Below are positions 7,892 to 16,345 of a stretch of 64,000 bases of DNA, piece after piece. This stretch comes from JAICJC01 sp963709425 (GTDB lineage: Bacteria > Actinomycetota > Thermoleophilia > Gaiellales > JAICJC01): positions 372,001 to 436,000 of the forward strand of contig CAVPWG010000004.1 of NCBI GenBank assembly GCA_963709425.1, given 5' to 3'. Position 1 is the first letter of the stretch. Each line of letters begins with the position of its first letter. The position numbers and the translations under genes are program-made. The notes beneath the pieces were generated by a model. It made no database searches. It was not told where the DNA came from and was given only the letters and a program-made list of their open reading frames with translations.

Positions 7892-8948
7892 ATGCTCGCG
7901 CCGATGCGGGCCCGGCGCACGATCACCGTGGTGGGATGCCACGCCGGCGGCGAGGTCGGAAACGTCGTCACGGGCGGCGTCCTCCCGCCCGCGGGAGGAA
8001 CCGTCTTCGACCAGATGCGGACGCTCGCGCGCGAGGACGACGGCCTGCGGCGGCTGCTCCTGCGCGAGCCGCGTGGCAGCGTCGCGTGTCACGCCAACCT
8101 GATCGTGCCGTCCGCCCGGCCGGACTGCGACGCCGGCTTCATCATCATGGAGCCGACCGAGTACCCGCCGATGTCGGGCTCGAACGCGATCTGCACGGCG
8201 ACCGTGCTGCTCGAGACGGGCATGGTCGAGATGCGCGAGCCCGAGACGGTCATGCGGCTCGAGGCGCCGGGCGGGGTCGTCGAGGCCCGGGCCGCGTGCC
8301 GCGACGGCCGCTGCGAGAGCGTCGAGATCACGAACGTCGCCTCGTTCGCCGACCGGCTCGACGCGCCGCTCGAGGTGGCCGGGATGGGCACGCTCACGGT
8401 CGATGTCGCCTACGGCGGCATGTGGTACGCGATCGCCGACGCGGCCGCCCTCGGCTTCGCGATCGAGCCCGGCGAGGCGCGCGACCTGTCCCTGGCCGGC
8501 GAGCGGATCCGGGCCGCGGCGCGAGCGCAGCTCCCCTGCGCCCACCCCGAGAACCCCGATATCGCCGGCGTCAGCATCGTCCAGATCGCCGAGCCGTGGC
8601 AGGGCGTCGGGGCGGTCAGCTCGAAACGCGGTCGTGGTGTCGCCCGGCCGGCTCGACCGCTCGGCGACCGGAACGGGCCTCTCAGCCCGGATGGCCGCGC
8701 TCCACGCCCGCGGCCTGATGAAGGCCGGCGACGCGATGACGCACGCCTCGGCCATCGGCTCGACCTTCGACGGCCGGATCGTCAGCGAGACGCGCGTGGG
8801 CGACCGGGCGGCGATCGTGCCTGCGATTCGCGGGAGCGCCTGGATCACGGGCATCTCGCAGCTCGTCCTCGACCCGACGGACCCGTTTCCGGAGGGCTAC
8901 GTGCTCTCCGACACCTGGGGAGTCACCGGGCTCGACGAGCAGAGCTGA
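7892..8948 (+). CDS. Proline racemase superfamily protein with Ser/Thr at the catalytic pair (frameshift near 8625)
   Basis: The superfamily contains proline racemase, 4-hydroxyproline epimerase and trans-3-hydroxy-L-proline dehydratase. From ATG 7892: VVGCHAGGEVGNVVTGG, then EPTEYPPMSGSNAICTA where racemases have MCGH (Ser95 in place of the first catalytic Cys), and after a frame change near 8625 VVVSPGRLDRSATGTG, where racemases have SPCGTG (Thr in place of the second Cys). A Cys/Cys pair racemises and Cys/Thr dehydrates; Ser/Thr points to a dehydratase-like or different activity. About 350 aa, normal length. It is divergent from PadR across a palindrome. I do not assign a substrate. Confidence 0.75.
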
Positions 8949-8973
8949 AAAATGGGTGCCTGGCACCGTTTTC
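8947..8973. repeat. Dispersed palindromic repeat, copy 2
   Basis: GGTGCC-T-GGCACC (8955-8967) is a perfect inverted repeat flanked by GAAAAAT and CGTTTTC, which can pair further. It lies exactly between the convergent 3' ends of the proline-racemase and MFS genes and could act as a bidirectional terminator. Confidence 0.65.
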
Positions 8974-10140
8974 TCACCTCTCCCCCAACCCCCGGAGCGA
9001 GACCGTCCCCGCCAGCGCCGCGGCAGCCGCCACCGCGAATCCCACGCCCCACGACGTCGCCGCCACGATCGCCGCGAAGCCGACCGGTGTGATGACCGAC
9101 GAGAGCGAGAGTGAGGTCTGCTGGAGTCCGAGCGCAGCGCCCGAGCGGGCGTAGCCGGCCAGCTCGGCGGCTGCGGTGAACGAGAGTCCGTTCCAGCTCT
9201 GCGACAGGCTGCCGGCCACGACGATCGCGGGCACGAGCACGACCAGCGGCGCTGACACCAGCACGGCGACGACCGCCGACGCGGCCGCAAGCGCGAGCCC
9301 GAGCCGGCGAAGCGGGCCGAGGCGCGTGCCGACGCGGTCCGACCATCGCCCCGCGACGAGCCTGAGCGCGGCGCCGATCACCTGGACGAGCGCGAGCATC
9401 GCCGCGGCGACCTGCGTCGAGACGCCGCGCTCGGAGTGCAGGAAGAGAACGGCGAACCCGATGATGCTGCCGAGGGCGACGTACAGCAGGCCGCTCGCCC
9501 AGCAGAGCTGCCAGATGCGCGGGTCGGCGAGCGGCGGCCGCTCCGAGACGCCGGGGTCGGGTGGTCGCGCGGGATCGCGGAGCCAGATCGCGCCGGCGGC
9601 GGCCGCGACCAGGAGCGTGCCGGCCAGCACCGCGAGCGCGGCGCGCAGGCCGCTCAGGCTGAGGCAGACCGGCAGGACGAGCGCGGCGAACGCCCCGCCG
9701 AGCGGCACGCCGGTCTGGCGGATCCCGAGCGCGAGCCCGCGCTGCGACTGCGCGAACCAGCCCATGACGGCCCGTCCGCTTGCGGCCTGGACGCATGCCC
9801 CAAGCCCGCCCGCCGCGAAGAGCGCGACCGAGAGCGCGACAACCCCGTTCGCGAGCGCCGCCGCGGCGACGGCGACCGAGGCGGACCCGAGCCCGACCGC
9901 GATCACGGCCCGCTCACCGACCCGGTCGGCCAGGATCCCCCATGGCAGCACGGTCGCCAGCACCCCGAGGTTGACGCTCGCCAGGACGACGCCGACGCCC
10001 TCGAGGCTCAGGTGGAAGTGCGACTGGAGCTCCGGCGCCAGGACGGGCAGCCCCAGAAAGAGCGCGGCGAAGCTCGTCTGGACGCCGACCCCGGTCGCCA
10101 GGATCGTCCACCGGTACGGGTCGCTGGAGCCCGCCCCGTC
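8974..10140 (-). CDS. MFS transporter (start unclear)
   Basis: Twelve-helix major facilitator permease. Homologous-looking sequence begins about 10128 with YRWTILATGVGVQTSFAALF and includes the loop 2-3 motif GILADRVGERAVIAVG and ALGIRQTGVPLGGAFAALV, typical of the anion/cyanate-type group. No ATG, GTG or TTG lies in frame before the first helix; the first in-frame start is at 9963, after helix 1. Either an indel hides the start or a rare codon is used. The gene follows the HD gene on the same strand, whose stop is at 10148. Substrate unknown. Confidence 0.7.
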   Translation of the reverse strand, partial: DGAGSSDPYRWTILATGVGVQTSFAALFLGLPVLAPELQSHFHLSLEGVGVVLASVNLGVLATVLPWGILADRVGERAVIAVGLGSASVAVAAAALANGVVALSVALFAAGGLGACVQAASGRAVMGWFAQSQRGLALGIRQTGVPLGGAFAALVLPVCLSLSGLRAALAVLAGTLLVAAAAGAIWLRDPARPPDPGVSERPPLADPRIWQLCWASGLLYVALGSIIGFAVLFLHSERGVSTQVAAAMLALVQVIGAALRLVAGRWSDRVGTRLGPLRRLGLALAAASAVVAVLVSAPLVVLVPAIVVAGSLSQSWNGLSFTAAAELAGYARSGAALGLQQTSLSLSSVITPVGFAAIVAATSWGVGFAVAAAAALAGTVSLRGLGER

Positions 10141-10147
10141 CGCGGCG

Positions 10148-10705
10148 CTACTCCGGCAGGTAGCGAGGCTCGGCGAACACGCGCCTCACCATCGGCTCGA
10201 AGAACTCGACGGGCAGCGACTCGTACGCCGGGTCGAAGCAATTCTGGTCGTAGCGCTCGCAGAACTCGGCGCATGCGTCGAAGTACGGGCTGTCGCGAAA
10301 CCGCTCGCGCACGTTCGGGTCGGCGTCGTAGTGCTCGGCGTAGTAGTACATCTGGAAGGCGCCGTGGTGGCCGACGATCCAGCAGATCTCCTCCGAGACG
10401 TACGGCCGCAGGATCGCCCCGACCATCTCGCTGTGCGTGTGCGGCGCGAGCTCGTCGCCGATGTCGTGCAGGAGCGCGGCGACGACGTACTCCTCGCTCT
10501 TGCCGTCGCGGTGCGCGCGGGTCGCCGACTGGAGTGAGTGCTCGTATCGCGTCACCTGGTAGCCCACGAGCGACTGCTTGAGCGCGTCGAGCGCGGCCAG
10601 GAGGCGGTCGGGCAGCTGGGCGCTGTACTCGGCCTCGTAGCGCGCCAGGAGCTCGTAGTCCGCGCGCGTTCCGTCGGCCATGCGGGTGAACGAGACAGTC
10701 TCCAT
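10148..10705 (-). CDS. HD domain protein, possibly PhnZ/inositol-oxygenase-like
   Basis: 185 aa from ATG 10705. HD-fold metal ligands are visible as YEHSLQSATRAHRDG, then AALLHDIGDELAPHTHSE (His-Asp pair) and WIVGHHGAFQMYYYAEHYD. The C-terminal DQNCFDPAYESLP with FEPMVRRVF is typical of small HD proteins related to the mixed-valence di-iron oxygenases (PhnZ group) rather than plain phosphohydrolases. Role therefore either a phosphohydrolase or an oxygenase cleaving a C-P or diol substrate; the sequence alone does not decide. It overlaps nothing and precedes the MFS gene on the same strand. Confidence 0.65.
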   Translation of the reverse strand: METVSFTRMADGTRADYELLARYEAEYSAQLPDRLLAALDALKQSLVGYQVTRYEHSLQSATRAHRDGKSEEYVVAALLHDIGDELAPHTHSEMVGAILRPYVSEEICWIVGHHGAFQMYYYAEHYDADPNVRERFRDSPYFDACAEFCERYDQNCFDPAYESLPVEFFEPMVRRVFAEPRYLPE

Positions 10706-10774
10706 CACAGGGAGCGTACCCGGTCGAGCAAAGGCGCGGCTGATAGACTCGACCGCCCGACCCGGAGGCCCGTC

Positions 10775-11257
10775 GTGTCCGCCCGACTCCCCGTCGCGAA
10801 GATGTTCCCCCAGAATGCGCCGCCCGACGGCGGCCGCATGAGCCGCGCGTGGATCGACGTGCTCGTGGACGTCCCGCTCCTCGCCGGGCTCTCTCGACGC
10901 AACCTCGGCAAGGTCGCCGCGCTCGGCCGCACCAAGCGGTTCCCGGCGCGGACGTCGATCGTCACAGCCGGCACGAACGCCGACGCCTTCTACGTGATCC
11001 TCGACGGGCGCGCGACCGTGCGCGCCGGGCAGCGCCGGATCCCGCTCGCCGCCGGCGACTACTTCGGCGAGATGGCGCTCCTCGACGGCGGCGTCCGGTC
11101 GGCCTCGGTCGTCGCCGACACCGAGATGCTGGTGATGGCGATCCCGCGGAGAGGGTTCCTGAAGCTGCTCGAGTCCGAGCCCAAGATCGCGATCTCGATC
11201 ATGGGCACGCTGGCCAATCGGGTGCGCTCGATGCAGGCGACCTCCTCCAGCGTCTGA
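10775..11257 (+). CDS. Cyclic nucleotide-binding domain protein
   Basis: 160 aa; the start GTG 10775 is chosen because GGAGG lies at 10763-10767, eight bases upstream. The cNMP-binding beta-barrel covers most of the protein: LLAGLSRRNLGKVAALG, AGTNADAFYVILDGRATV, and the phosphate-binding cassette GDYFGEMALLDGGVRSA, followed by the lid helix. There is no DNA-binding or kinase domain, so it is a stand-alone sensor or partner protein. It lies six bases before the Rieske oxygenase gene, suggesting co-transcription. Confidence 0.75.
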   Translation: MSARLPVAKMFPQNAPPDGGRMSRAWIDVLVDVPLLAGLSRRNLGKVAALGRTKRFPARTSIVTAGTNADAFYVILDGRATVRAGQRRIPLAAGDYFGEMALLDGGVRSASVVADTEMLVMAIPRRGFLKLLESEPKIAISIMGTLANRVRSMQATSSSV

Positions 11258-11262
11258 GCCGC

Positions 11263-12351
11263 GTGCCGGGCGACCTGGCATCCCGGCTGGACGCCGGCGT
11301 CACGCTGCCGTTCTCGTGGCTCGCCGACCCCGAGATCTTCCGCGCCGAGCAGGAGCGCATCTTCGCCGGCTCATGGCAGTACGCCGTGCCGACGGCGTGG
11401 GTGTCCGAGCCCGGCGAGTACGCGACCTGCCACGCGGGGCTCGTGCCGATCGTGGTGGTGCGCGACGACGACGGCCGCCTGAACGGCTTCGTCAACATCT
11501 GCCGCCACCGCGCGACCGAGGTTGCGCAGGGACGCGGGAAGCGCGAGACGCTCCAGTGCCCCTACCACGCGTGGACATACGGGCTGGACGGCGGCCTGCG
11601 CGCCGCGCCGCGCTCCGACCGCGAGGCGGGCTTCGATCCCTCGGAGCACTGCCTGCTCGGGGTCGCCGTCGACACCTGGGGCCCGTTCGTCTTCGTGAAC
11701 CGCGACCCCGAGGCGGCGCCGCTCGCCGTGGTGCTCGGCGAGCTGCCGGACCGCCTGAGCGCGGCCGGCGTCGACCTCGGCGCCCTCCACTTCCGCGAGC
11801 GCAGCGAGTGGGGGCTCGCGGCCAACTGGAAGGCGGTCGTCGAGAACTACCTCGAGTGCTACCACTGCCCCACCGCCCACCCCGGCTTCTCGAAGCTGAT
11901 CGACGTCGACCCCGACGCGTACACGCTCGAGTCGGGCGAGTGGTTCTCGAGCCAGGTCGGCCGGGTGCGGGCGTCAGCTGTGGACGGCAACGGCTCGGCG
12001 CCGTACCGGCTCGACGGCGGGAGCCACGAGGCGCATTTCCACTACCTCTGGCCGACGTTCACGATCAACGTCCTCCCCGGGCCCGCGAACCTGACGGCCT
12101 TCTTCTTCGTCCCGATCGACGCCGACCACACCATGACGATCGCCGACTCGTTCTACGGCGACGACGCCACGGAGGACGATATCCGGGCGATGGAGGAGTT
12201 CGGGGCCCAGGTCGGCCTCGAGGATCAGGCCCTGGTGGAGTCGATTCAGCGCGCGGCCCGCTCGGGCGGCCTCTCGGAAGGGCGGCTGCTGCTCGAGAGC
12301 GAGCACCTCATCCAGCACTTCCAGCGGCTCGTCGAGCGGGCGCTGCGCTGA
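11263..12351 (+). CDS. Rieske non-heme iron oxygenase, alpha subunit
   Basis: 362 aa from GTG 11263. The N-terminal Rieske domain binds [2Fe-2S] through C80, H82, C99 and H102 (FVNICRHRATE; LQCPYHAWTYG). The catalytic domain has NYLECYHCPTAHPGF, giving iron ligands H201 and H206, with a probable Asp ligand in QVGLEDQALVE. This architecture hydroxylates or demethylates aromatic rings and also quaternary amines (carnitine, stachydrine, choline and glycine-betaine type oxygenases). Given the amine catabolism elsewhere in the window, a methylated-amine substrate is plausible but unproven. No ferredoxin or reductase gene is adjacent. Confidence 0.85.
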   Translation: MPGDLASRLDAGVTLPFSWLADPEIFRAEQERIFAGSWQYAVPTAWVSEPGEYATCHAGLVPIVVVRDDDGRLNGFVNICRHRATEVAQGRGKRETLQCPYHAWTYGLDGGLRAAPRSDREAGFDPSEHCLLGVAVDTWGPFVFVNRDPEAAPLAVVLGELPDRLSAAGVDLGALHFRERSEWGLAANWKAVVENYLECYHCPTAHPGFSKLIDVDPDAYTLESGEWFSSQVGRVRASAVDGNGSAPYRLDGGSHEAHFHYLWPTFTINVLPGPANLTAFFFVPIDADHTMTIADSFYGDDATEDDIRAMEEFGAQVGLEDQALVESIQRAARSGGLSEGRLLLESEHLIQHFQRLVERALR

Positions 12352-12355
12352 TTCC

Positions 12356-12559
12356 CTAGACGGGTGTGACCTCGGCGGCTTCGGGGCCCTTCTGGCCCTG
12401 GCGCGCCTCGTACGTGACCTTCGCGCCCTCGGCGAGCGTCTTGAAGCCCGTACCGACGATCGCGCTGTGATGCACGAAGAGGTCCTTGCCACCCTCGTCG
12501 GGCTGGATGAAGCCGTAGCCCTTGGCGTCGTTGAACCACTTGACGGTTCCGGTTGCCAT
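12356..12559 (-). CDS. cspA: Cold-shock protein (CspA family)
   Basis: 67-aa OB-fold RNA chaperone, the standard length. The start MATGTVKWFNDAKGYGFIQP at ATG 12559 is chosen because GGAGGT lies seven bases upstream; a GTG nine bases earlier would sit on that site. RNP1-like KGYGFI and RNP2-like LFVHHSAI are present. The upstream 12560-12671 holds a purine-rich leader. Such proteins unwind mRNA in growth or cold adaptation. It converges on the Rieske gene with a four-base gap. Confidence 0.95.
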   Translation of the reverse strand: MATGTVKWFNDAKGYGFIQPDEGGKDLFVHHSAIVGTGFKTLAEGAKVTYEARQGQKGPEAAEVTPV

Positions 12560-12671
12560 GATCGACACCTCCTTCCTGAAATACGCGAGAACGGGTCAGG
12601 AAGGCAGTGCGCGCAACCAAACGGACGTCCCTTGAACGGGCGGACGGTAGCAGATGCAGGGGCGCATTCGC

Positions 12672-13001
12672 CTACACGCGCCGCACGGTCACGGCGGTGC
12701 CGTAGGCCGCCACCTCGCTCATGATGTCGGCGATCTCGTTGCAGTCGAATCGCATCGCGAGCACGGCGTTCGCGCCCTTCTCGCGCGCGGCGTCCTTCAG
12801 CCGCTCGACCGCCTCGTTTCGGCTGTCGGTGAGGAGCGTCGTGTAGCCCTTCGCCTCGCCGCCGAAGACCGTCCGGAACCCGGCCCCGATGTTCGAGAAC
12901 ACGTTCCGGGCGCGGACGATGAGGCCGAACACCTCGCCGTGCACCTGGGTGATCTCGTAGCCGGGCAGGTCGTTCGTGGTGGTGATGATGATCTCGTCCA
13001 T
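12672..13001 (-). CDS. YbjQ family (UPF0145) heavy-metal-binding-domain-like protein
   Basis: 109 aa from ATG 13001 (MDEIIITTTNDLPGYEITQV). The family signature is clear: GEVFGLIVRARNVFSNI, then GGEAKGYTTLLTDSRNEAVE and KGANAVLAMRFDCNEI. The fold is a small alpha/beta pentamer and the biochemical role is unknown despite the heavy-metal name; no CxxC is present. It is monocistronic, divergent from the methyltransferase gene by 36 bases. Confidence 0.85.
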   Translation of the reverse strand: MDEIIITTTNDLPGYEITQVHGEVFGLIVRARNVFSNIGAGFRTVFGGEAKGYTTLLTDSRNEAVERLKDAAREKGANAVLAMRFDCNEIADIMSEVAAYGTAVTVRRV

Positions 13002-13037
13002 GCGGTCGAGGGTACCAGCACCGATACTGCACCGACG

Positions 13038-13655
13038 ATGGTCGACTCAGCCGTCGAGGAATTCGTGCGGGCGAGCCTTCCGCCCACCCCCGCGCGGGTG
13101 CTGGAGGTGGGAGCCGGAAGCGGTGAGCTCGCCCGTCTCCTCGCCGGCCTTGGGTATGACGTGGTGGCGATCGACCCGGGCGGCAAGGACGACGTCCTGC
13201 CGGTCGCGCTGCTCGAGATCGATGAACGGCCCGCCTCGTTCGACGCCGCCGTCGCGGTGGTGTCGCTGCACCACATCGAGCCGCTCGAGGACTCGTGCCG
13301 GCGGCTGGCGGAGGTCGTCCGACCGGGCGGGACGCTCGTGGTCGACGAGCTCGACGTGGAGCGGTTCGACGAGGCGGCCGCGGTCTGGCTCCTCGAGCGG
13401 TGGCGCGAATCGGGGCGGGAGCGCGACAAGCCGGCCCGCGCGATGGTGGACGAGCTCCACGCAGAGCTGCACCCGCTCCCCTCGATCGTGGACGCCCTGA
13501 GCCCCTGGTTCGAGTTCGGGCCGATCGCCCGCTGCAGCTACCTCCACCGGTGGCATCTCCCCGAAGGGCTCCGGCCGGCCGAGGAGGCGCTCATCGCCGA
13601 GGGCCGACTGCCGGACGTCGGCGTGCGGATCGTCGGAACGCGACGGCACGGCTGA
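13038..13655 (+). CDS. Class I SAM-dependent methyltransferase
   Basis: 205 aa from ATG 13038. Motif I is VLEVGAGSGELARLLAGLG, followed by an acidic motif II (VVAIDPGGKDDVLPV), AAVAVVSLHHIEPLEDS and motif III-like RPGGTLVVDELDVE. The shortened fold resembles UbiE/Methyltransf_11 proteins. It is coupled to the downstream VOC gene by a TGATG overlap at 13653-13657, so the two probably act on one small molecule. Substrate unknown. Confidence 0.8.
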   Translation: MVDSAVEEFVRASLPPTPARVLEVGAGSGELARLLAGLGYDVVAIDPGGKDDVLPVALLEIDERPASFDAAVAVVSLHHIEPLEDSCRRLAEVVRPGGTLVVDELDVERFDEAAAVWLLERWRESGRERDKPARAMVDELHAELHPLPSIVDALSPWFEFGPIARCSYLHRWHLPEGLRPAEEALIAEGRLPDVGVRIVGTRRHG

Positions 13656-14038
13656 TGCGCCTCTTTCGGCTCGCGATCCCCGCGTCGCAGATCGGCCGCT
13701 CGCGCGCGTTCTACGAACGCGTCCTTGCGATCGAGGCCGACGACACCGTCCCGAGCCGCCTGTACCTCCACTGCGGCGAGGTGATCGTCGCGCTGATCGA
13801 TTGGGGAGTAGGGGATCGCGGGCCGGTCCGGCCGACGCCGGAGAACCTGTACTTCGCGACCGGCGAGCTCGATGCCGTGCACGCGCGAGCGATCGACGCC
13901 GGCGCCCGCGACGTCTCGGCGATCGAGCACCAGCCGTGGGGCGAGCGGTCGTTCTACTGCCTCGATCTCGACGGCAACCGGCTCTGCTTCGTCGACGAGG
14001 CGACGCTGTTCCTGGGCCGCGGCGCCGGGTGGCAGTAG
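13655..14038 (+). CDS. VOC family protein (glyoxalase/dioxygenase fold)
   Basis: 127 aa, ATG 13655 overlapping the methyltransferase stop. Two beta-alpha-beta-beta-beta modules are visible: RLAIPASQIGRSRAFYERVL at the start and GERSFYCLDLDGNRLCFVDE at the end, the usual family closing motif with a late Glu metal ligand. Members include glyoxalase I, extradiol dioxygenases and antibiotic-binding proteins; none can be singled out. It converges on ligD with a seven-base gap. Confidence 0.8.
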   Translation: MRLFRLAIPASQIGRSRAFYERVLAIEADDTVPSRLYLHCGEVIVALIDWGVGDRGPVRPTPENLYFATGELDAVHARAIDAGARDVSAIEHQPWGERSFYCLDLDGNRLCFVDEATLFLGRGAGWQ

Positions 14039-14045
14039 CGCCCGG

Positions 14046-16343
14046 TCAGAGGTTTCGGAGCGCCGGCCCGAGCGCTTGGCGATCCTCGAGGACCGGCTCG
14101 TACAGGTCGCCGCGGTCGGCGATGCGGCCCAGCACCTCGGACATCGTGAAGTGCTCCGGCTCGAGATCGGGCGTCAGCTCGCGCCACTCCACCGGCGTCG
14201 AGACGGGCGCCCCCGGCCGCGGGCGGACGGAGTAGACCGACGCGATCGTCCGCCCGGGCCCGTTCTGGTTGGCGTCGATCAGGACACCGCGGCGGCGGGC
14301 CTTCGACCACTCGGTCGTGATCAGCTCCGGATGCGAGTCGGCCAGCGCCCGCGCCAGCGTCGCCGTGAGCTTGCGGCTGTCCGCGTAGGTGTAGCGGCGG
14401 ACGAGCGGCACGAGGATGTGCACACCGTCGGCCCCGCTCGTCTTCGGATAGCCGCGCAGGCCGACCGCGTCGAGCGCCACCTTCACCAGCAGGGCCGCCT
14501 CGACCGCGCCCGCGAACCCGACCTCCGGCGTGGGGTCGAGATCGAAGAGGGCGAAGTCCGGCCGCTCGGGCTTGTCGGCGCGCGAGTACCAGGCGTTCAT
14601 GTCGATGCAGCCCATGTTGGCCATCCACACGAGCGCGGCCGGCTCGTTCACCAGCGGATAGCGGATCGTGCGCGTGCGGCGGTCGTCGCGCGACGTCGCC
14701 GGGAAGGGGCGCGTCGGGATCCACTCCGGCATGTGCTTGGGCGCGTCCTTCTGGAAGAAGTGCCCCCCGGCGATGCCGTCCGGGTAGCGCTTCATCGTGA
14801 ACGGCCGGTCGCGGAGATGCGGCACGAGCACCTCGGCCACCTCGCGGTAGTACTCGATCAGGTCGCCCTTCGTGATGCCCTCGTCGGCCCAGAACACCTT
14901 GTCGAGGTTCGAGACGGGCGGGTCGGGACGGCGGCCCTTCCGCGCCGGCCGCTCGCGCCGGACCGCACCCGCCGGCTTGTCGTCGCGAAGGCCCATGTAG
15001 ACGGGTGCGCGCAGGCGGCCGTCGGATGTCCACTCTGCGAACTCCACCTCGCACACGAGCTTCGGCTCGACCCAGATCACGTCGGTCGTCCGCACCCGGG
15101 GCATGCGCGGCACCTCCACGAGCGGGCAGGTGTCGCGCCGGAGCGGATCGAGCAGCCCCTGCAGGCGGTCGAGCTCCTTGTCGTCGAACCCCGTGCCGCA
15201 GTTCCCGACGTGGACGAGGTCACCGTCGCGCCGCACGGCCAGGATGAGCGCGCCGATGCCCTTCGATCGGCGGCCCTTGCCGAGCGTGTAGCCGGCGATG
15301 ACGAACTCCTGGCGGCCGCGCGTCTTCACCTTGACCCACGCCCCGCCGCGCTTCCCGGGTTGATACAGGCTCTGGGCACGTTTGGACACGATTCCCTCCA
15401 TGCCGAGTGCGCGAACCTGGTCGAGCAGGGCGGGGCCGTCGTCGAAGGCGACCGAGAGCCGGACGACGGGGTCGTTCGGGACGAGCGTCTGCTCGAGCCG
15501 GGCCCGCCGCTCGACGAGCGGCAGCCGGGTCAGGTCCTCGCCGTCGAGCTCGAGGATGTCGAACAGGTAGATGACCAGCGAGCCCGTCCCGCGCTGGAGC
15601 AGCCCGAACTTGGAGTGGCCGTCGGAGTCGAGCGCGCACACCTCGCCGTCGAGCACGCAGTCGGCGCTCCGAAGCGCACCCGGCAGGGCGCGCGCGACCT
15701 CCGCGAAGCGCTCGGTCAGATCGTTGCCGTTTCGGCTGTGGAGGGTTGCCTCGCCCGCGCTCACGGCCGCGATCGCGCGGTAGCCGTCGAGCTTCACCTC
15801 GTGCAGCCACCCCTCCCCTGCCGGCGGCGCGTCGGCGAGCGACGCCAGCATGGGCCGTATGACGCGGCCGTCGCGGGGCTCGCCGCCGTCCTTGCGGATC
15901 AGGAGCCAGTTCTTGGCGTCGCCGTCGAGGTGCGCCGGCACGAGCGTCCACAGGCCGTCCAGGCGCGACCCGCGCAGCTGGACCGTGAGGCCGCCGTCGC
16001 GCTTCCGCTCGACGAGCTCATACGTCCCGGAGTCCCAGACCTCGACGGTGCCGGCGCCGTACTCGCCGGCCGGGATCTCGCCCTCGAACGTCGCGTACTC
16101 GAGCGGATGGTCCTCGACGTGCACGGCGAGACGGCGGTCGCCCTTGCGCATCGGCACGCCCTTGGGGACGGCCCAGCTCCGGAGTACGCCCTTCTCCTCC
16201 AGGCGCAGGTCATAGTGCAGGCGGCGGGCGTCGTGGCGCTGCACGACGAAGCGCGGCCCGCCTGCCTTGCGGCGCCGGCCGCCGAAGGGCTCGGGCGTCT
16301 TCTTCGGATCGCGCTTCTTCCGGTACGGCTCGAGCGGGGGCAC
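14046..16343 (-). CDS. ligD: ATP-dependent DNA ligase LigD (NHEJ), three-domain
   Basis: 765 aa enzyme of bacterial non-homologous end joining. Order is phosphoesterase (residues 28-150: RFVVQRHDARRLHYDLRLE, HPLEYATFEGEIP), ligase (160-450: WLHEVKLDGYRA with adenylated Lys184, VLDGEVCALD, GMEGIVSKR, GAWVKVKT) and primase/polymerase (about 480-760: VSNLDKVFWADEGITKG, FALFDLDPTPE with metal Asps, KTSGADGVHILVPL). All active-site motifs look intact. PE-LIG-POL order differs from the mycobacterial POL-PE-LIG. No ku gene is in the window. It lies just downstream of the GDPD-like gene, separated by two bases. Confidence 0.95.
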   Translation of the reverse strand: MPPLEPYRKKRDPKKTPEPFGGRRRKAGGPRFVVQRHDARRLHYDLRLEEKGVLRSWAVPKGVPMRKGDRRLAVHVEDHPLEYATFEGEIPAGEYGAGTVEVWDSGTYELVERKRDGGLTVQLRGSRLDGLWTLVPAHLDGDAKNWLLIRKDGGEPRDGRVIRPMLASLADAPPAGEGWLHEVKLDGYRAIAAVSAGEATLHSRNGNDLTERFAEVARALPGALRSADCVLDGEVCALDSDGHSKFGLLQRGTGSLVIYLFDILELDGEDLTRLPLVERRARLEQTLVPNDPVVRLSVAFDDGPALLDQVRALGMEGIVSKRAQSLYQPGKRGGAWVKVKTRGRQEFVIAGYTLGKGRRSKGIGALILAVRRDGDLVHVGNCGTGFDDKELDRLQGLLDPLRRDTCPLVEVPRMPRVRTTDVIWVEPKLVCEVEFAEWTSDGRLRAPVYMGLRDDKPAGAVRRERPARKGRRPDPPVSNLDKVFWADEGITKGDLIEYYREVAEVLVPHLRDRPFTMKRYPDGIAGGHFFQKDAPKHMPEWIPTRPFPATSRDDRRTRTIRYPLVNEPAALVWMANMGCIDMNAWYSRADKPERPDFALFDLDPTPEVGFAGAVEAALLVKVALDAVGLRGYPKTSGADGVHILVPLVRRYTYADSRKLTATLARALADSHPELITTEWSKARRRGVLIDANQNGPGRTIASVYSVRPRPGAPVSTPVEWRELTPDLEPEHFTMSEVLGRIADRGDLYEPVLEDRQALGPALRNL

Positions 16344-16345
16344 TC

